DNA of 64,000 bases from the NCBI RefSeq assembly GCF_036226885.1, contig NZ_CP109027.1, positions 2,480,001 through 2,544,000 of the forward strand, read 5' to 3'. This stretch comes from Streptomyces sp. NBC_00663 (lineage in GTDB: Bacteria > Actinomycetota > Actinomycetes > Streptomycetales > Streptomycetaceae). This document shows positions 60,376 through 64,000 of the stretch, in pieces; positions within the stretch are counted from its first letter, which is position 1; the number at the start of each line of letters is the position of its first letter. Made by a program: the position numbers and the translations under genes. The notes under the pieces were generated by a model. The model was not told the origin of the DNA. It made no database searches and saw nothing but the letters and a program-made list of their open reading frames with translations.

Positions 60376-63270
60376 TCAGCTGCAACCGCTGGTCGAACCG
60401 CAGCCCTCGCAGATGTAGCAGGAACCCGCCCGCTGCATCTTCGTACCGCAGGAGAAGCAGAGCGGGGCGTCGGCCTGGATGCCCAGCTGCATCTCCACCA
60501 GCTCGGCGCTGGTGTGGGCCTGCTTCGGAGCGGGCTTGGCCGCCTCGACCTCGACCTTCGGGGTGACGACGGCCTTGAGCTCCTGGGCGCGCGGCGCCGA
60601 CTGGGCCAGCCCCTCGACGTCGACCTCGTCGTCGGACGGCTCGTACGAACCGGTCTCCAGGTGGCGCTGACGCTCGTCCGCGGAGTGGATACCGAGCGCG
60701 GAACGCGTCTCGAAGGGCAGGAAGTCGAGCGCCAGACGACGGAAGATGTAGTCGACGATCGACTGCGCCATACGGACATCGGGGTCGTCCGTCATACCCG
60801 CCGGCTCGAAGCGCATGTTGGTGAACTTCGAGACGTACGTCTCCAGCGGCACGCCGTACTGGAGGCCGACGGAGACCGCGATGGAGAAGGCATCCATCAT
60901 GCCCGCGAGGGTGGAGCCCTGCTTGGACATCTTCAGGAAGACCTCGCCGAGACCGTCGTCCGGGTAGGAGTTGGCGGTCATGTAGCCCTCGGCGCCGCCG
61001 ACCGTGAAGGAGGTCGTGATGCCGGGACGGCCCTTGGGCAGGCGCTTGCGGACCGGGCGGTACTCGACGACCTTCTCGACGGCCTTGCGGATCTCGGCCT
61101 CGGCCTTCTCGGTGACCTCGGTCTTCTCCTTCTCCTTGGTCTTCGCGGAGAGGGGCTGACCGACCTTGCAGTTGTCGCGGTAGATGGCGAGCGCCTTGAC
61201 GCCCATCTTCCACGCCTCGAAGTAGACCTCTTCGACGTCCTCGACGGTCGCCGTCTCCGGCAGGTTGACCGTCTTGGAGAGCGCGCCGGAGATCCAGGGC
61301 TGGATCGCGGCCATCATGCGGACGTGGCCCATCGCGGAGATGGAGCGCTCGCCCATGGCGCAGTCGAAGACCTCGTAGTGCTCGTGCTTGAGGCCAGGGG
61401 CGTCGATCACATTGCCGTTCTCGGCGATGTGGGCGACGATCGCCTCGATCTGCTCCTCCTGGTAGCCCAGGCGGCGCAGGGCCTGCGGGACGGTGCCGTT
61501 GACGATCTGCATCGAGCCGCCGCCGACCAGCTTCTTGAACTTGACCAGCGCGAGGTCGGGCTCAAGGCCAGTGGTGTCGCAGGACATCGCGAGTCCGATG
61601 GTGCCGGTCGGGGCGATGACCGACGCCTGGGCGTTACGGAAACCGTTCTTCTCACCGAGACGCAGCACGTCCTGCCAGGCCTCCGTGGCGGCGGCCCAGA
61701 TCGGCGTGTCCAGGTCGTCCATGCGGACGGCCTTGGTGTTCTCGTCCGCGTGCTGCTTCATGACCCGCAGATGCGGCTGCGCGTTACGGGCGTAGCCGTC
61801 GTACGGGCCGACGACCGAGGCGAGTTCGGCGGAACGCTTGTACGACGTGCCGGTCATCAGGGAGGTGATGGCGCCGGCGAGGGCGCGACCGCCGTCCGAG
61901 TCGTACGCGTGGCCGGTCGCCATCAGCAGGGCGCCGAGGTTGGCGTAGCCGATGCCGAGCTGGCGGAACGCGCGCGTGTTCTCACCGATCTTCTGCGTCG
62001 GGAAGTCCGCGAAGCAGATGGAGATGTCCATCGCGGTGATGACGAGCTCGACGACCTGGGCGAAGCGCTCGACCTCGAAGGACTGACGGCCCTTGCCGTC
62101 GTCCTTGAGGAACTTCATCAGGTTCAGCGAGGCGAGGTTGCAGGACGTGTTGTCCAGGTGCATGTACTCGCTGCACGGGTTCGAGCCGTTGATACGGCCG
62201 GACTCCGGGCACGTGTGCCAGTGGTTGATGGTGTCGTCGTACTGGATGCCCGGGTCGGCGCACGCCCACGCGGCCTCGGCCATCTTGCGGAACAGCGCCT
62301 TGGCGTCGACCTCTTCGATGACCTCGCCGGTCATACGGGAGGTCAGGCCGAACTTGCCGCCCGTCTCGACGGCCTTCATGAACGTGTCGTTCACGCGGAC
62401 CGAGTTGTTGGCGTTCTGGTACTGGACGGACGTGATGTCGTCGCCGCCCAGGTCCATGTCGAAGCCCGCGTCACGCAGGGCGCGGATCTTCTCCTCTTCC
62501 TTCACCTTGGTCTCGATGAAGTCCTCGATGTCGGGGTGGTCGACGTCGAGGATGACCATCTTGGCCGCGCGGCGGGTGGCGCCACCGGACTTGATGGTGC
62601 CCGCGGAGGCGTCGGCGCCGCGCATGAAGGAGACGGGACCCGAGGCGTTGCCGCCGGAGGACAGCAGTTCCTTGGAGGAGCGGATGCGGGAGAGGTTCAG
62701 GCCGGCACCGGAGCCGCCCTTGAAGATCATGCCCTCTTCCTTGTACCAGTCGAGGATCGACTCCATGGAGTCGTCGACGGCCAGGATGAAGCAGGCGGAC
62801 ACCTGCTGCGGCTGGGGCGTACCGACGTTGAACCAGACGGGGCTGTTGAAGCTGAAGATCTGATGCAGGAGGGCGTACGCCAGCTCGTGCTCGAAGATCT
62901 CGGCGTCAGCGGGCGAGGCGAAGTACTTGTAGTCCTCGCCGGCCTTCCGGTACGTCTTCACGATGCGGTCGATCAGCTGCTTGAGGCCGGTCTCGCGCTG
63001 CGGGGTGCCGACGGCACCGCGGAAGTACTTGCTGGTGACGATGTTGACCGCGTTCACCGACCAGAAGTCGGGGAACTCGACGCCACGCTGCTCGAAGTTG
63101 ACCGAGCCGTCGCGCCAGTTGGTCATGACGACGTCACGACGCTCCCACTGGACCTCGTCGTACGGGTGCACGCCGGGGGTGGTGTGGATGCGCTCGATAC
63201 GCAGCCCCTTGGTGGCCTTGGCGCCCTTGGCTCGGGAACCTCGTGCCGGACCGCTCGCCGTCTCTGTCAT
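60376..63270 (-). CDS. nrdJ: Adenosylcobalamin-dependent (class II) ribonucleotide reductase
   Basis: 964-aa enzyme that makes deoxyribonucleotides using coenzyme B12 instead of oxygen-dependent radicals. The active-site block NPCSE (radical Cys) is followed by the SCNLASLNL segment. The C-terminus ends in a cysteine-rich zinc ribbon (CFSCGTKM...CYICEGCGSTSGC, about 933-963) that relays electrons. I chose the ATG at 63270 with AGGGAGG upstream. It is co-oriented with nrdR 163 nt upstream, the known nrdRJ arrangement. Confidence 0.96.
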   Translation of the reverse strand: MTETASGPARGSRAKGAKATKGLRIERIHTTPGVHPYDEVQWERRDVVMTNWRDGSVNFEQRGVEFPDFWSVNAVNIVTSKYFRGAVGTPQRETGLKQLIDRIVKTYRKAGEDYKYFASPADAEIFEHELAYALLHQIFSFNSPVWFNVGTPQPQQVSACFILAVDDSMESILDWYKEEGMIFKGGSGAGLNLSRIRSSKELLSSGGNASGPVSFMRGADASAGTIKSGGATRRAAKMVILDVDHPDIEDFIETKVKEEEKIRALRDAGFDMDLGGDDITSVQYQNANNSVRVNDTFMKAVETGGKFGLTSRMTGEVIEEVDAKALFRKMAEAAWACADPGIQYDDTINHWHTCPESGRINGSNPCSEYMHLDNTSCNLASLNLMKFLKDDGKGRQSFEVERFAQVVELVITAMDISICFADFPTQKIGENTRAFRQLGIGYANLGALLMATGHAYDSDGGRALAGAITSLMTGTSYKRSAELASVVGPYDGYARNAQPHLRVMKQHADENTKAVRMDDLDTPIWAAATEAWQDVLRLGEKNGFRNAQASVIAPTGTIGLAMSCDTTGLEPDLALVKFKKLVGGGSMQIVNGTVPQALRRLGYQEEQIEAIVAHIAENGNVIDAPGLKHEHYEVFDCAMGERSISAMGHVRMMAAIQPWISGALSKTVNLPETATVEDVEEVYFEAWKMGVKALAIYRDNCKVGQPLSAKTKEKEKTEVTEKAEAEIRKAVEKVVEYRPVRKRLPKGRPGITTSFTVGGAEGYMTANSYPDDGLGEVFLKMSKQGSTLAGMMDAFSIAVSVGLQYGVPLETYVSKFTNMRFEPAGMTDDPDVRMAQSIVDYIFRRLALDFLPFETRSALGIHSADERQRHLETGSYEPSDDEVDVEGLAQSAPRAQELKAVVTPKVEVEAAKPAPKQAHTSAELVEMQLGIQADAPLCFSCGTKMQRAGSCYICEGCGSTSGCS

Positions 63271-63432
63271 GCCGCCTCCCTGTACGGGCGAAAACGCCCT
63301 GAAGTGCCCCGATGTTCCCGTGGCACGGTGTTCTGTCTTGGTATTGCGGGCACCCACTCGCTACCGCCCGCAACAGGTCCTCATCGCCGCCGTGCGGCCG
63401 CCCCGGTGTCTCCGACCGGACCGGGCCGCAGA

Positions 63433-63975
63433 TCAGTCGGCGGCACCCGCGGGCTCGGGGACCTGAACGGTCTCTCCCGCCCCGCGGTCGTCTTCCTGGC
63501 TCCCCACGTCCGCGTCCACGTCGGGACGCCCCGTCGCCTCCCTCAGTTCCGCGATCGCGGCCTCGAAGTCGTCGAGCGAGTCGAACGCCCGGTAGACGGA
63601 GGCGAATCGCAGATAGGCGACCAGATCGAGCTCCTGCAACGGACCGAGTATGGCCAGCCCCACGTCATGGGTGGTCAGCTCGGCGCTTCCGGTGGCCCGC
63701 ACCGCCTCCTCGACCCGCTGGCCGAGTTGGGCGAGTGCGTCCTCGGTGACTGGCCGCCCCTGGCATGCCTTGCGCACACCATTGATGACCTTGGTACGGC
63801 TGAAAGGCTCGGTGACTCCGGACCTCTTGACCACCATGAGCGAACACGTCTCCACGGTCGTGAAACGACGGGAGCAGTCCGGACACTGGCGGCGCCTGCG
63901 GATCGACGTGCCGTCGTCGGTCGTACGACTGTCGACGACGCGGCTGTCGGGGTGCCGGCAGAAGGGGCAGTGCAT
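63433..63975 (-). CDS. nrdR: Ribonucleotide reductase repressor NrdR
   Basis: 180-aa repressor of ribonucleotide reductase genes. The N-terminal zinc ribbon ([17 protein letters not shown] then CPDCSRRF) is followed by an ATP-cone (about 49-139, [30 protein letters not shown]) that senses ATP/dATP. The C-terminal 35 residues are an acidic disordered tail. The family is about 150-180 aa. Its promoter and expected NrdR boxes would lie beyond the end of the window. Confidence 0.96.
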   Translation of the reverse strand: MHCPFCRHPDSRVVDSRTTDDGTSIRRRRQCPDCSRRFTTVETCSLMVVKRSGVTEPFSRTKVINGVRKACQGRPVTEDALAQLGQRVEEAVRATGSAELTTHDVGLAILGPLQELDLVAYLRFASVYRAFDSLDDFEAAIAELREATGRPDVDADVGSQEDDRGAGETVQVPEPAGAAD

Positions 63976-64000
63976 GAACTCCCAACCCTCCTCACAGCAG

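Noticed and set aside
63271..63432. Cobalamin riboswitch before nrdJ
   Set aside because: A GCCACGGG resembles part of a B12 box, but the remaining conserved blocks are absent.

Overview
The window looks like a chromosomal-core segment of a Streptomyces. It has very high GC with strong third-position bias, GTG and TTG starts, purine-rich ribosome binding sites, and the marker genes sepH, ptsH with a DasR-type box, a parC/parE topoisomerase IV pair, hrdB, whiH and nrdR-nrdJ. From memory, the order matches the S. coelicolor interval from about SCO5855 (sepH) down to SCO5804 (nrdR). I see no rRNA, tRNA, insertion sequence, prophage or CRISPR array.

Layout. 0.1-8.5 kb: cell-division protein SepH, a sulfurtransferase, a VOC protein, thymidine kinase, an alkaline-phosphatase-superfamily enzyme, a DUF5998 protein and a Pat-type protein acetyltransferase fused to an acyl-CoA-synthetase-like body. 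8.6-14 kb: HPr behind a dre (DasR) site, a GntR/FCD regulator, a secreted M23 cell-wall peptidase under a c-di-AMP (ydaO-type) riboswitch, and an M16 peptidase pair with one active and one degenerate subunit. 14-19 kb: parC overlapping the stop of a CobW GTPase, then small hypothetical genes. 19-23 kb: a citrate synthase divergent from a second citrate synthase that carries an N-terminal DNA-binding domain, followed by a sucrase/ferredoxin-like gene whose start abuts a DmdR1-type iron box. 22.8-29 kb: a CitA/DcuS-type kinase with its regulator, a three-gene ABC importer, and a second near-identical CitB-type regulator with no kinase of its own. 29-34 kb: an acetate-type symporter with its DUF485 partner and a NarL-type two-component operon. 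34-41 kb: a repeat-filled gap, parE, a small zinc-motif protein, a trypsin-like protease, the principal sigma factor HrdB and the sporulation regulator WhiH.

41.5-54 kb: a single-chain ABC transporter with a weakened Walker B motif, an NrtR-type NUDIX repressor, a debranching-enzyme-like protein, a DUF4192 protein, a RecQ helicase fused to a phosphoribosyltransferase-like tail, and a protein that looks like a helicase C-terminal lobe without its motor. 53.7-64 kb: RNase HII, a TetR/MFS efflux pair with two perfect operators, ADP-ribosylglycohydrolase, histidine phosphatase, a DUF4937 protein, TerD, and the class II ribonucleotide reductase NrdJ with its repressor NrdR.

Most genes are conserved housekeeping or developmental genes. 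The unusual content is regulatory (dre, c-di-AMP riboswitch, iron box on a probable leaderless start, ShbA-like hrdB promoter, WhiG-like whiH promoter with an inverted repeat, paired operators) and in domain architecture (HTH-citrate synthase, RecQ-PRTase, helicase-tail protein, ABC fusion). No clearly undescribed multi-gene system is evident. The best leads are the HTH-citrate synthase locus, the RecQ/PRTase and helicase-tail neighbourhood, and the repeat gap beyond parE.
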